A DNA stretch of 64,000 nt from assembly GCA_009859145.1 (NCBI GenBank), contig VRVR01000005.1, positions 1-64,000 of the forward strand, given 5' to 3'. Shown one piece after another: positions 19,447 to 29,267 of this stretch. The notes beneath the pieces are model-generated. The model saw only the letters and a list, made by a program, of their open reading frames with translations, made no database searches and was not told the origin of the DNA. Positions within the stretch are counted from its first letter, which is position 1. Each line of letters begins with the position of its first letter. Made by a program: the position numbers and the translations under genes. Origin of the DNA: Andalucia godoyi (lineage: Eukaryota > Discoba > Jakobea > Jakobida > Andaluciidae).

Positions 19447-22089
19447 ATGGGCAATACGTCTGCACGAGAAATCATCCATGAAATATCGAGCATAAGCACC
19501 AGTTCTCCTGCATCATCCCGCATCCGGGAATCAGGACTGGATTTGCAGTCACAGCCCGTTGATGCCGCCCTGCTCAACTCGTACATCTCCGTTCCGCCAG
19601 TCCAGATGCTCGCCGCTTGCAGCAGTCTGAAGGACCAGGTCCTCATAGAGTCGTATGTGTCGCCGCCAATTTGCCGCATTCATTACGTTGATGCCGCGAT
19701 GGCAGCGACAGACATCTCCCACCTGCACAGGTTGCATCATCCCAACATTGTCTCCACGAAGGACCCAAAGGCAGTCCCGAGGTCTGCTACCGTGGACGGA
19801 GTACAGAAGCCGTCCTCTTCTTACGATTTGCTGCAGACCGCATCGGTGCTGCAGTTTTGCTCCACGCGCCAGACCCTAATCGTGCTGCCGGACGACGAGA
19901 AACTTCGAGGAATTCATGATCTTGCTGCTGGATTCTCCTTCTTGCATACACAGTGCAACCTGACACACCAGAAGTTCTCTGTCGACTGTGCATTTGTCCG
20001 ATCCGTCGGTTTCAGAAACTGGTGCCTCGGAATGTTCTGCGCGGCCTCCAAGGCTTCTCCGGAGAGTCTGCGCAAGGACTGCACGGACTTTGCAGTCTTT
20101 GTCGTGGAATCTCTGTGCGGAATCACGCAGAAACAATTTCTCGCTCTTTCTCTCTTGCAGTTGCAAGCTTGCTCCAGCGTGATCAAATTGTTTTCCGAAG
20201 ATCTCGTGCTGCTCCTGCAGCAAATCCTTGCTTCTCCCGACACGGTGGCGGTCTCCAGGTTCATGGATGCCGTTAGACAATGCTCGTGCTTCTCGGAGAA
20301 TCCATATGTTTCTTTCATGAAGGCACTGCCAACAATTCACATCATGACGGATGCCCAGAAGGTCTCGCTGTTCCAGGATCTTGCGTCGTCGTTCCGGATG
20401 ATCCCCGTGTCATTGCGGGAATCGAATGTTTTGGCAGCGCTGTTCACTCCGTCCGTTCTTTCAGAGCCAGCTTGCAGCCATATCCTGCGTACTGTCTTCT
20501 CCAAGGACACATTTCTGCCAGAAGATCGATTTTCCGAGGCACTGCTACCGCTCCTGGAAGATGCGGTGCTGTCTCGTAATCGCAATGTCCGTGCTCGTGT
20601 CCTGCAGTCTTTGGACATTATTTTGCCGCTTCTGGCGCCCCCGCTGCTTCGAGATGCGATCGTGCTTTGGTCAGACAACATCTCGGACTCCGATCCCGAT
20701 CTCGTCAGGATTGCTGTCCCGGCATGGGTCTCCGTGGCCGAGTGGATGACTGCCAAATCGTCGGACCATGCATTTTCAGAGTGTTTTTCCGCCGTAAGCA
20801 GCGCGACATTCCGTGCATTGCACCATGTTTCGGTTGCAAGCACAAGCGTGGAGGAGCGATGCCAAGCGCTGAGAACTCTCATTCTCGCGACTGGCCTTTG
20901 TGTTCGATCGGACGCTCCTGTGAACTCTAAAATTCTTCTCTCGGCTCTGGAACATAACTTCTTTGTGCAAAGAGCCGTTAGAGTGACAATGTTCTGTCTC
21001 GACGTTTTAATGGAGGTCACCTCTCCGTCGTTTTCGCTTCCGAGCGGCTCGGTCCCAGGGTCGCTTTTCACTGCCCACTACCTGGCATGTTTTTTGATTC
21101 CCCTGGTTTCCGCTCTGATTGTGTGTCCTCATGACAGGATATCGCAGAGAGCCTCCGAGAGCTTGCGACAGATGCATGACACCGTGCTATCCGGCCGTCA
21201 ATTGCACGCCACCAACCACACGTACGATCCCAGTCCTCCTGATGTTGGTGCAGACTTTCCGGATTCCAGCAATTGTCCGCTGGAGCGAAGTTCCGGGGAT
21301 ATGTTTGGCTTTCTTTCTAAAGGTGCGATGCAGTCTTCGCGGCCCTCCGTCTCATCAGCATCTGCAGCTACTCCGGAAATCGCTGTGCACGCTGTTGATG
21401 TCCAAAATTCAAGCCGAAATAATGTTGCTTCCAGCAAGACCCCAGCACATCATCGCGACGATGGCACTGTTAAGGAAGAACAAGGCTTGCCGTCTGTACG
21501 AAAGTCTCTGCAGACGTTTCTCCAATCCGACAGTCCCGATTTTTCGTCGTCTGCTGCAGTTTCTCGGTATCTCTCGCGTCCTGAAGCAGCAACAGCAGCT
21601 GGCAGAGAGTCAAGCGATGTTTCCAAACAAGCAACCCGCGGCTCGCCTGCACCTCCGGTCGCTGTGAGTGTTCAAGAAGACGGAGGTGGTGACGACGACG
21701 ATGACTGGGATGACTGGAATGCAGGCCACAGCAAACCAATTACTTTCCCGCAGCACACGACGAAGACGACGACTACTGCGACCGTTTCCGAAAAAGTGAG
21801 AGAACAATGGAACCCAACTGTGTCTGAAGAAGATGAAGTTCAGCGCCTTCGAAAGCTCGCTCCGAAGAAGAAGCAAGAGGACGACTTTTTCGCCATGGTC
21901 GGTCTGGGGACTGGAAGTGCGCAATCTCAAAAGGGCCTCCGCCACTCGCCTGTTGCGAAGGGCGATGCCTCGAATTTCAATCCGCCGCCGACAAATGAAA
22001 CCCACCATCCTACTATCGCATCACACGATTCAGCAACAGACGCCGAGGCGGATGACAGCGCTTGGAACGACGAGATCCTTGATTTATAG
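19447..22089 (+). CDS. SCY1-like (SCYL) pseudokinase with HEAT repeats
   Basis: From ATG 19447 the product is 880 residues and starts MGNTSAREI, a consensus N-myristoylation site; the longer frame would bury it. Residues ~50-250 form a degenerate kinase fold. A helix (HLHRLHHPNIV) is followed by the catalytic-loop region, where HRD is replaced (LTHQKFSVDCAFV) and no DFG is present. Residues ~290-560 are HEAT-like helices (FMKALPTIHIMTDAQKVSLF, VRARVLQSLDIILPLLAPP). The C-terminal third is disordered and ends with acidic-Trp motifs (DDDDWDDWNAG, DDSAWNDEILDL) like the tails of SCYL1 proteins. SCYL proteins act in Golgi-ER (COPI) or clathrin trafficking; SCYL3/PACE-1 is myristoylated. The subfamily is not resolved. 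Confidence 0.75.
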   Translation: MGNTSAREIIHEISSISTSSPASSRIRESGLDLQSQPVDAALLNSYISVPPVQMLAACSSLKDQVLIESYVSPPICRIHYVDAAMAATDISHLHRLHHPNIVSTKDPKAVPRSATVDGVQKPSSSYDLLQTASVLQFCSTRQTLIVLPDDEKLRGIHDLAAGFSFLHTQCNLTHQKFSVDCAFVRSVGFRNWCLGMFCAASKASPESLRKDCTDFAVFVVESLCGITQKQFLALSLLQLQACSSVIKLFSEDLVLLLQQILASPDTVAVSRFMDAVRQCSCFSENPYVSFMKALPTIHIMTDAQKVSLFQDLASSFRMIPVSLRESNVLAALFTPSVLSEPACSHILRTVFSKDTFLPEDRFSEALLPLLEDAVLSRNRNVRARVLQSLDIILPLLAPPLLRDAIVLWSDNISDSDPDLVRIAVPAWVSVAEWMTAKSSDHAFSECFSAVSSATFRALHHVSVASTSVEERCQALRTLILATGLCVRSDAPVNSKILLSALEHNFFVQRAVRVTMFCLDVLMEVTSPSFSLPSGSVPGSLFTAHYLACFLIPLVSALIVCPHDRISQRASESLRQMHDTVLSGRQLHATNHTYDPSPPDVGADFPDSSNCPLERSSGDMFGFLSKGAMQSSRPSVSSASAATPEIAVHAVDVQNSSRNNVASSKTPAHHRDDGTVKEEQGLPSVRKSLQTFLQSDSPDFSSSAAVSRYLSRPEAATAAGRESSDVSKQATRGSPAPPVAVSVQEDGGGDDDDDWDDWNAGHSKPITFPQHTTKTTTTATVSEKVREQWNPTVSEEDEVQRLRKLAPKKKQEDDFFAMVGLGTGSAQSQKGLRHSPVAKGDASNFNPPPTNETHHPTIASHDSATDAEADDSAWNDEILDL

Positions 22090-22159
22090 GCATTCTCCTT
22101 CATTTCCTCCATAAATATTTATTTTTTTTTAATTTCCTCGTTGCATCGATATTCGACAA

Positions 22160-25081
22160 TCACCTCCGCATTGATGGCCACTGGGAATAGTCCACTGAAA
22201 ACTGAAATTCGCTTGGTGGTGGCGGCGCAGAAGGCTTCTTGGCAGAGGGTTTTAGTGCAGACGATTGCAGTGTCGCCGTAGGCGACGGAAGATCAGCTGG
22301 AAATGCCTGAGCAGGCAATCTCGCTTTGATATCATCAAGCTGTTTCTGCAGTTCGCTCAGCGCACACACAGACTCGTCGCGGATGGTGCACGCAAAATGC
22401 TCCCACTTGCCCCACATGGTTTGTGCCTCGGAGGCAATTTGTTCCAAATGCGCCACTTTCTCATGTGAGCCCGCCTGACGCAGCATTTCGACTTCGTTCC
22501 GGAGCTGAATCAGGTCTCCGTACTCTGGATTGTTTTGGTACTGCTTGATTAAGGACGTCATCTTTTGCACAGCTGCCTGCAAAGTCGACGTCTCGACTCT
22601 GCAGTCTTGCAGTTGGCGGCGCATTTCGAGGATTTCGCCCTGCTTTGCTTGAATTTGCTTGGCAAGGAACTGCACAGCCCACTGCTTCGCCTTATCTTCT
22701 GATGCAGTGTCAGAAGAATCACTGCCATTGACAGCCTCTAGCCATCTCGATACTTCCGCTGCAGTAGCCTGCAGATGGTCATCTCTCTGGAGCAGATCTT
22801 GTTCAAAGCGCTGCGCAGAAGCATCCATAGAATGAATCAAGCTCTTATTCTCGGCCTTCAGTGCCTCGTACCTACTCTGAAATTCAGCGCTGGAACGAGT
22901 GACGAGGCTGTGACGCTTCTGGAGTTCGTCCACTTGCATCCTGATAAACTGATTTTCTTTCGCTTGTTCTGCAAAAACGTCAAGCGCGTGGCTATCGGTT
23001 CCGAAGAACAACCGTCTTTCGGCGTCCAATTGTGTTGCCAACGAAAACGCGAGAGATCGCAATGACGCGTTCTGTTCCGACAAGAACGAAGGTTCCCGAT
23101 TGGCAGCATCGCTTTGCAAGCTCATCAAGGACGACTCCATGATCGCTTTGGCGACGGACTGGTTCGCTCTTGGTGGACAGCCTTGTTGGATCGCCGGGAT
23201 GAGGTCAATCATGACAGGCCCCGCAAGAGACAATGATTCGGGCCGCTTTCCGTAAACGAGGTCTCCAATCTGCGACTGCACGGCTGCCACAGTCGCCGTC
23301 ATCGTGGACACCGCCTGCTGAATTTGGTCGAGTAGCGCCAATTCTCCACCGGTCGTTTGAACGTCGGTATCATGGCGTTGCACATCCAGCGCATACTCCT
23401 TGTACGTTTTTAACGATTCCGAAAGCAACTGCAGAGAACGAACAATGCTATCCATCGGATCGTCGGTATCTTCTTTCTGCAACCCGTGCGGCAGATCGAG
23501 GTGAATCCTTTCGGCAACAGCACAAACGACATCGTGCAAATCTTCTCGAACAATCCGAAGGCTGCTCAGCTGATGATCCCAGTCGTGCTTGCTGGACTCC
23601 GGCTTGCCCTCTTCTTTCCTCTTTGGCCCCTCCGGTGTCAGAACAGGGAACGTCTCAACATCTTGGCTTCCGTCGATTTCGGCCAGCATATCATTAGTCG
23701 CACTGGGCATCATGAAGTCTCTGGTTTTCGCAGACTTTCTTACCGTCCTAGAAGGCGGTGTTTCCACATCACTGCTGTTGCGGTCAAGATCCTCCTCCGC
23801 CGCCGGTTGAAGCGAGGACTCGCGGAACCCCACTTTGCCCTTGGAATGCCCTTTTGCTTGTCTCTTCGACTTCACAAACGGTGCTGGATTAAAACGGTTT
23901 CCAATGCTTCGTGTTCCCACAAACGGCGTCTCTACATCCAACTCGCCGTCATCATTGTCCAAATCGTCATGCAACCGGCTGTGTCCATGCGAACCTTCTT
24001 CACCGTTGAGCTCAGGCTCCTCCTCCACCATCACCACCTGTTGTTGCTCCCTCTGCTGCTCTTGCCCAATGTTCTCATTTACATCCTCCTCAAACCCATC
24101 ATCATAGTGATATCGATCCTTCTTCTTATTCGCGGGGCCTTCTGCAGTCGGTTTTGCTGACAAACGCGACTGGGCGTGCTGTTCCTTGAGAATGCGAAGT
24201 TCTGTTTCCAGCCTGGCCTTTTCGATTTCTGCCTGCATGAGCCTCTCGGTGGTCCGTCCACGTGCGCCGATAAACGCAATCTCGTCCTTGTCCACCTCCA
24301 TGGTCTGCGTAGGAAGGGTGGCTTTGATCTGCTCCTTGATGGACTGTCGCTTCGGCAAAGGTGAAGAGGACCCGGTACTCTGTGAGCCCTTCGCAGACAG
24401 GGGCAATGATGATGATGATGACGACGACGACGACGGTTGATCACGACCTCCGCTGTGTTGTTTTCCGGCCCTCGAATGCAAGATTTGTATTGTATTATCA
24501 TCTTCTGCTCCTCCACCGCCTGTTACCGCGGTACGGTCATTCACACTTCCATGAGTATTATTACTGCTGCCCTTGGAATGCACGCGCTGCACGACGGCGC
24601 CCATTGGTGCCGTTTCTGTAGCTTCGGACTGCCATCTTCCGCTGTGATCCTTCACTTCAAACCGAAACGAGTGTTTGTCGTATCCAAACCGGATGTAATC
24701 GCCATTGAATAGATGCGATGACGAATTCTGGATGCGAATGTCATTAACAAACGTCCCATTTCGTGATCCAAGATCATAGATCATGACCATTGGACTCCTT
24801 CCATCGGCGGCTGCCGAGGCACCGGCAGTGGCATTTCCGTCCGTTCTCTTTCCGTGCGAAGCAGATTTTCTCGAGTAATCATCCGGGTTCTCTCGGAGAA
24901 CGTGCTTCTTAGGAGATGATCCTTGTGAAAGTGTGACATTCTCAATGCGCGCATGAAGCGAACTCACCGAGCGTGATTCCGGAAGCATCAAATCACATTC
25001 CTCTGCTCTTCCAATCGTTACTTTGGGATCCTCAAGTTCAAAGACAGCCTCTGAGCCACGCAGGACTGCCCAAACCCCCAT
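22160..25081 (-). CDS. FHA-domain coiled-coil protein
   Basis: From ATG 25081 the product is 973 residues; a 13-codon Leu-rich extension upstream is discounted. The N-terminal FHA domain (about residues 1-145) has VTIGRAEECDLMLPE, SSLHARIE and DLGSRNGTFVNDIRI, the phosphothreonine-binding motifs GR, SxxH and N. A ~40-residue Ser/Lys insertion splits the domain. After it come low-complexity Ser, Gln and acid tracts (about 180-450), then a long coiled coil (about 480-920). It resembles CEP170/FHAD1-type cytoskeletal proteins in layout, but orthology is not claimed. It ends 70 bp tail to tail from the SCY1-like gene. Confidence 0.85.
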   Translation of the reverse strand: MGVWAVLRGSEAVFELEDPKVTIGRAEECDLMLPESRSVSSLHARIENVTLSQGSSPKKHVLRENPDDYSRKSASHGKRTDGNATAGASAAADGRSPMVMIYDLGSRNGTFVNDIRIQNSSSHLFNGDYIRFGYDKHSFRFEVKDHSGRWQSEATETAPMGAVVQRVHSKGSSNNTHGSVNDRTAVTGGGGAEDDNTIQILHSRAGKQHSGGRDQPSSSSSSSSSLPLSAKGSQSTGSSSPLPKRQSIKEQIKATLPTQTMEVDKDEIAFIGARGRTTERLMQAEIEKARLETELRILKEQHAQSRLSAKPTAEGPANKKKDRYHYDDGFEEDVNENIGQEQQREQQQVVMVEEEPELNGEEGSHGHSRLHDDLDNDDGELDVETPFVGTRSIGNRFNPAPFVKSKRQAKGHSKGKVGFRESSLQPAAEEDLDRNSSDVETPPSRTVRKSAKTRDFMMPSATNDMLAEIDGSQDVETFPVLTPEGPKRKEEGKPESSKHDWDHQLSSLRIVREDLHDVVCAVAERIHLDLPHGLQKEDTDDPMDSIVRSLQLLSESLKTYKEYALDVQRHDTDVQTTGGELALLDQIQQAVSTMTATVAAVQSQIGDLVYGKRPESLSLAGPVMIDLIPAIQQGCPPRANQSVAKAIMESSLMSLQSDAANREPSFLSEQNASLRSLAFSLATQLDAERRLFFGTDSHALDVFAEQAKENQFIRMQVDELQKRHSLVTRSSAEFQSRYEALKAENKSLIHSMDASAQRFEQDLLQRDDHLQATAAEVSRWLEAVNGSDSSDTASEDKAKQWAVQFLAKQIQAKQGEILEMRRQLQDCRVETSTLQAAVQKMTSLIKQYQNNPEYGDLIQLRNEVEMLRQAGSHEKVAHLEQIASEAQTMWGKWEHFACTIRDESVCALSELQKQLDDIKARLPAQAFPADLPSPTATLQSSALKPSAKKPSAPPPPSEFQFSVDYSQWPSMRR

Positions 25082-25463
25082 CCTCACACTTTGTGTCAAT
25101 AACAACAACAGCAACAACAATAATGGGAACTGTGCTCAGATGAAGAGAACTTCACAACTCAAAAACAAGCTCGGAAACTGTTTCACGGATTTGCCGTTTC
25201 AACTTTTCACCAACGATGCGGCGATTCGGATGAGTTCCCAAAACAAAGGAAGGGTGTCTACGATCGACGGATAATGGCTGAAAAAATTGGAACCTTTTTG
25301 GACATTTGGGACTGGGCTGCAGTGCTTTCCGCTTCCGCAAGCGTCGCATGCTTGTGGGAATCTAATCCAAATTATTCAACAAAAACAAAAACAAAATAAA
25401 CAAAATAAAGAAAGAAAAATAGAAAACGAGCGTTGGTGGCCTTTTCGTTGAGCGAAGGATGAC
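25082..25463. other. Divergent intergenic region, no gene seen
   Basis: Holds a CAA-rich stretch (25099-25120) next to the FHA gene start and an A-rich stretch (25378-25425) before the next gene. No RNA gene recognised. Confidence 0.5.
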
Positions 25464-26666
25464 ATGTCGAGGTCTTCACGCTCTCAAAAGATAGGTGCCA
25501 GTCTGCATGCCCGAGGCCCAAAGAAACCCAGCGTGTCTTCTGCTGACGATCCTCTTGCGTCGCCAACCTTGTCACCACCGACATCAACACCGTCGTCATC
25601 GTCGTCACTGCCACCAGTGTCTCGTGTCGTCTTGGACCACTGTCCGATCTGCTCGGGAGAATTCAAACTCGATGAGCTGCCGAGCGTTCCGTGTGTAAAG
25701 CGCGCTTTTCCATGGTCACCCGTCTGCGATCTCGAGTCGGGGGCACTTCTGCTTTCCGCGTCGATGGACCAGTTCTCCGACCATGACAAGTTCCATGCAA
25801 TATCCGTGATGAGTGCGGACTCGGCGGCAAGAATCGAGGCTCTTCAATCGCTATTTCCGAACCATCCGCAGCTCGTTGCCTCGTCGTCTTCGAGAAATGT
25901 CTTCGAGTTTTGTGCAGACACCACGGGTCTGTATCATCAGTTTGTGTTTCGTCTCCCGTCGTTTTTTGGAGATCTGTCGAAAGCAAGGATGCGGACGTGT
26001 GAAGTAGCATTGCTGTCGCTGTACGCGTCGCACATATTCGTGTATTCGACCAGACACTGCGTCCAAGGTTCCGATATCCACTATTTGCAAACACTCTTGG
26101 CATGCATGGAAGAGTGTGTCCGGGCTTCCTCACTTCCGGCATCTCGTCCCTTTTTCACCGTGCGCTCGGGACCCGGATACATTGGAGACTGGATCATGAA
26201 GTCAGGAATGCCTGCTGTCACCGGTATGCTCCATGCGTCGCAGCGAGCTGCACAACATCCTCCGTATTTTGCATCGCCTTCGAAACCAGATTTTGGCTTC
26301 AACGCGAGCTCTGCTCCTTTGCTGCCAGACTCAATTGTCAACACGCTGTCAATCGTGCTGCATATCCATGAATGCACAATGAGTCCTCCGCGCGACTGGG
26401 ATGCGCTGGAACGCAGCATCGCAGACAGTTTGATGTCTGTTCTATGCCCTGGATTCTTGAACATTGAAGTCCACCTTGTTGCAGCTCCAGTGGATTCGTT
26501 GAGCGATGCTGTTGCGTCCATCAAACGGCGCCTCGATCTGCCAGTTGTCCCAAAGTTTCACTGTTCCGAGCGCGAGTGGATACGACAGTGTGTGCGAATC
26601 TGGGAGACGAATCAGCAGAACGGCAAGTTCTTACGGGACAGTCTCGATCAGGAACGTTTTATTTGA
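25464..26666 (+). CDS. Unrecognised 400-residue protein with an N-terminal Cys motif
   Basis: The first ~55 residues are Ser/Pro-rich and disordered. Then comes HCPICSGEF with a later PSVPC, a possible metal-binding knuckle. The remainder (about residues 85-400) appears globular with alternating strands and helices: YHQFVFRLPSFFGDL, TCEVALLSLYASHIFVYSTR, HYLQTLLACMEECVR, NTLSIVLHIHECTM and FLNIEVHLVAAP. The pattern of a hydrophobic strand after a helix with a later helix pair is vaguely like the G-like domains of SMG8/SMG9, but no P-loop is seen and I do not assign it. No membrane segment or signal peptide. Confidence 0.7.
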   Translation: MSRSSRSQKIGASLHARGPKKPSVSSADDPLASPTLSPPTSTPSSSSSLPPVSRVVLDHCPICSGEFKLDELPSVPCVKRAFPWSPVCDLESGALLLSASMDQFSDHDKFHAISVMSADSAARIEALQSLFPNHPQLVASSSSRNVFEFCADTTGLYHQFVFRLPSFFGDLSKARMRTCEVALLSLYASHIFVYSTRHCVQGSDIHYLQTLLACMEECVRASSLPASRPFFTVRSGPGYIGDWIMKSGMPAVTGMLHASQRAAQHPPYFASPSKPDFGFNASSAPLLPDSIVNTLSIVLHIHECTMSPPRDWDALERSIADSLMSVLCPGFLNIEVHLVAAPVDSLSDAVASIKRRLDLPVVPKFHCSEREWIRQCVRIWETNQQNGKFLRDSLDQERFI

Positions 26667-26859
26667 CACCGTATGAATAAACAGAAGACCGGATTGGGTT
26701 CTTCTCTCCTTTTCATTTCTTTTCCTTTCTTCTCTTTGTTTGGATTTCAGCCGTTTTATTGATTCGTCATCAAGAGACAACAGAGGAACACGTACACACA
26801 CAAACACACACAATACATGCAGCAAACGCTCCATACTTCCCATTGCTACAGATGCACGG

Positions 26860-27717
26860 CTATTGGGACTGTGAGGAGCCACCGGTATTCGGCAAGCTCA
26901 TGAGGACATTTCCAGAGGAAGGAATGTACACGACGTTCCGGGACGTGGAGAGTGCTTCCGCAATATCCTTTGCAGCCTCGATCTTTCTGAGATCGATGAT
27001 GCCGGATCCGCTCTTGAGTGCGTCGTTGATGAGCTTTGCAGCTTCTGATTCTCCTTCCGCGCGAATAACGGCTGCCTTCTTCTCCTGCTCAGCCTTGAGC
27101 ACAAAGAATCGCGATCGCTCGGCATCCTGCTGGGCAACCTGTTTGTTTTCAACTGCCTGCGTGAACTCTCTTCCAAAGTTCAAATGCGTAATAGAAATAT
27201 CATCCAGAACAAGATCAAACTCTGCAGCGCGCTTCGACAGCAAATCTGCAATGCTCTTGCTGACAAACTCTCTCCGTGTGATCAGTTCTTCTGCATTGTA
27301 CTGCGCAACCACCGCTTTGAGAATTTCATTTCCGATCGAAACAAACACACGCTCATCATAGTCCTTTCCAAGTTTTTGGTAAATGGAAGGAAGCGCCTCC
27401 ACACGCGGCCGGAACAGCACTCGCAGCGTAATATTCACCATCTGGAGGTCTTTCGAGCCGGTGGTCGTCGAGATGGAGCGAGGACGGGTCCGAATGTCGA
27501 AAATAAAGGGCTGCTCAACCCAGGGCACGCGGAAATGCATGCCTTCGCCAATGACATTTCCCTGGATTCCTCCGCGCAACCGATTGAATATGATGGCTCG
27601 TTCGCCTCCGTCCACTGTGTACAAACACGATTGCGCAACCGAAACAAGCGCGGCACCTCCAAACGCAAGAGACGCGAGTCCCCCGAATGCAGACTCGATC
27701 TGACGACCACGGTGCAT
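26860..27717 (-). CDS. PHB1: Prohibitin 1
   Basis: The 285-residue product is a clear prohibitin-1: an N-terminal membrane segment (about residues 12-30; [18 protein letters not shown]), then the PHB domain with [78 protein letters not shown] and [20 protein letters not shown]. The coiled coil [20 protein letters not shown] follows. Prohibitins 1 and 2 form ring complexes of the mitochondrial inner membrane that support m-AAA protease and cristae. Length is as expected (~275). The gene ends tail to tail with the preceding one. Confidence 0.97.
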   Translation of the reverse strand: MHRGRQIESAFGGLASLAFGGAALVSVAQSCLYTVDGGERAIIFNRLRGGIQGNVIGEGMHFRVPWVEQPFIFDIRTRPRSISTTTGSKDLQMVNITLRVLFRPRVEALPSIYQKLGKDYDERVFVSIGNEILKAVVAQYNAEELITRREFVSKSIADLLSKRAAEFDLVLDDISITHLNFGREFTQAVENKQVAQQDAERSRFFVLKAEQEKKAAVIRAEGESEAAKLINDALKSGSGIIDLRKIEAAKDIAEALSTSRNVVYIPSSGNVLMSLPNTGGSSQSQ

Positions 27718-28239
27718 TTTTATTTTTTTTTTAAATTACTTGCTTATTGGTATCAAATTAACTTTAAAAAAATTGCTTGCTGTGTGACACCTTCAAAAGA
27801 CCAAGAAAACACCTAAAAGATGGAAAGGAAACAAAACAGGAAAAACGAAACGTAAAATAGACTTTTTGAATAATGAAGAAGGGTGCTTCCACAAGGGCGC
27901 TTCCATAAAATTCAATTCAGATATTCCAGCAATTCCTCAAATCGGTCTTTCTTTTTCTCCTTTCCGTTTCTCTCGTTTCCTTTTCCTTTTTGCCTGTTAT
28001 CCGCTGTCTCTCGTCCCTTGGATTTTGTTTGGTGAACCCATTCCCTTTTTCCTTTTTCCCTTTCTCCCGTTTCACCTTGGACTTCGTTGTGTCAAATAAA
28101 ATATTGCATAAAACACTGCTGCGTTCGTATTTTTGATGTTTCACCGTGTTTATTTGGCACCACATCCTCCTCACACTTCGCCACACGTTGTCGGTTTGTC
28201 TGTTCCGTCGGTTTCATACTTGCACGTTTTCGGAACCCG
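27718..28239. other. Intergenic region, prohibitin promoter side
   Basis: Holds the 5' flank of prohibitin 1 (T/A-rich) and a T/C-rich stretch at 27945-28080 that precedes the decayed Fanzor-like gene. No intact gene is supported. Confidence 0.5.
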
Positions 28240-29260
28240 ATGGTGCAGGTGGTGAAAGCTGCGCTCCGAGAGCGGCTGCGCCATCCCGATCTGCACGATT
28301 GCCCTCCTGAGTTGGGTGAGCGATTTGTCGTTCATCACGTGGCGCGGCGCACTCCTGCTAAACCACTACCTCGCCCTTGTGTTGGAGAATGACCTGTCCT
28401 TTCCCGATTTCAAGGATTCGTTCTTGCTGAATGCATTTACGTTTCCGGATGGCCGCATCATTGCTACTTCTTCCGAGTCCGTCCTTGCACTCACCGCCTT
28501 TGCGGAGGAGCATTGGGACGACTATCCGCGGCTGCAGGGAGTCGGGTACAGAGGGGGGAGTACTGCCAAGCGTTGCGGTATCTCGCGAGGGAGTGCCAAG
28601 CCAACATGGCGAACGGCTTCAAGCTCGGTCTTGAGGCGAAGCTGCGTCGCCATGTCTTCGCATCCATTCCCGCAGACCGCGTGCGGCTGACGACGAGATG
28701 GTCCCCAGAGAACCCAACCACAGGAGAAGGCGCGGGGGCGCGAGGATCCGCAGCAGCCGCGTCAGGTGCCGGCGGGCATGACGCTTGTCGGGATCGACCC
28801 AGGGCGCGCAAACATCTTGACCGCGTTCGACGGGACTTCTCTTTATTTTAATTATTTTTTATTTTTTTGTTTAACGGCTGCACTGGGAGTGGATGTGTCG
28901 CAGAGAGAGATCGGGACAGTCCTGGTGGCCCACCAAGACAGAAACTCTGTCGGTTCGGCATCGAGCTCACAGAATGGATCTTTGCACAGGAGTTCAGGGA
29001 ACCGCCAGGTCAGGTCGCGATCGTCACGAAAGAGTATACTTCCAAGACATGCAGACTGCGTGGTGGCATGATTTCACCCGTCACTTCGGTGAAAACAAGA
29101 CCTGTTTTCGCGTGTCCGCGGTGCATGCTTGTTGCATGACGGATCCATCGGTCGTGACTAAGGAACGGCGGTGCACGTATCATTCATCTTGCGAACGAGG
29201 AAGTCCGCGTTGAGGCCCGTCGAGAGTCTGCCGTAGTGCAGAAACTGAAACATTTTACGT
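28240..29260 (+). pseudogene. Decayed Fanzor/TnpB-like nuclease gene (relic C)
   Basis: Several frames carry pieces of one ancient protein in the right order. Early helical parts (LSFITWRGALLLNHYLALVL; YCQALRYLARECQAN and LGLEAKLRRHV) are followed by the RuvC-I motif VGIDPGRANILTAFDG with its catalytic Asp at 28796-28798. Then an AT-rich ~40-bp insertion near 28840-28875 breaks the gene. Next come ELTEWIFAQEFREPPG and the zinc-ribbon start EYTSKTC (29032-29052, second Cys replaced by Arg), VFACPRC (29104-29124), a stop, and a degraded RIDRD-like stretch. It ends with NGGARIIHLANEE, the counterpart of NGARNIYLKNAE in copy A. TnpB/Fanzor proteins are RNA-guided DNA nucleases of transposons. Frameshifts and stops make this copy non-functional. 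Confidence 0.7.
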
Positions 29261-29267
29261 GCATCGA

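Noticed and set aside
23486-24160. 224-residue plus-strand frame
   Set aside because: Antisense to the FHA coiled-coil gene; Leu-rich tail comes from its Gln/Glu codons.
28316-28690. Intact 124-residue protein in the Fanzor relic
   Set aside because: It is one frame of a decayed gene, with later motifs in other frames and stops between them.
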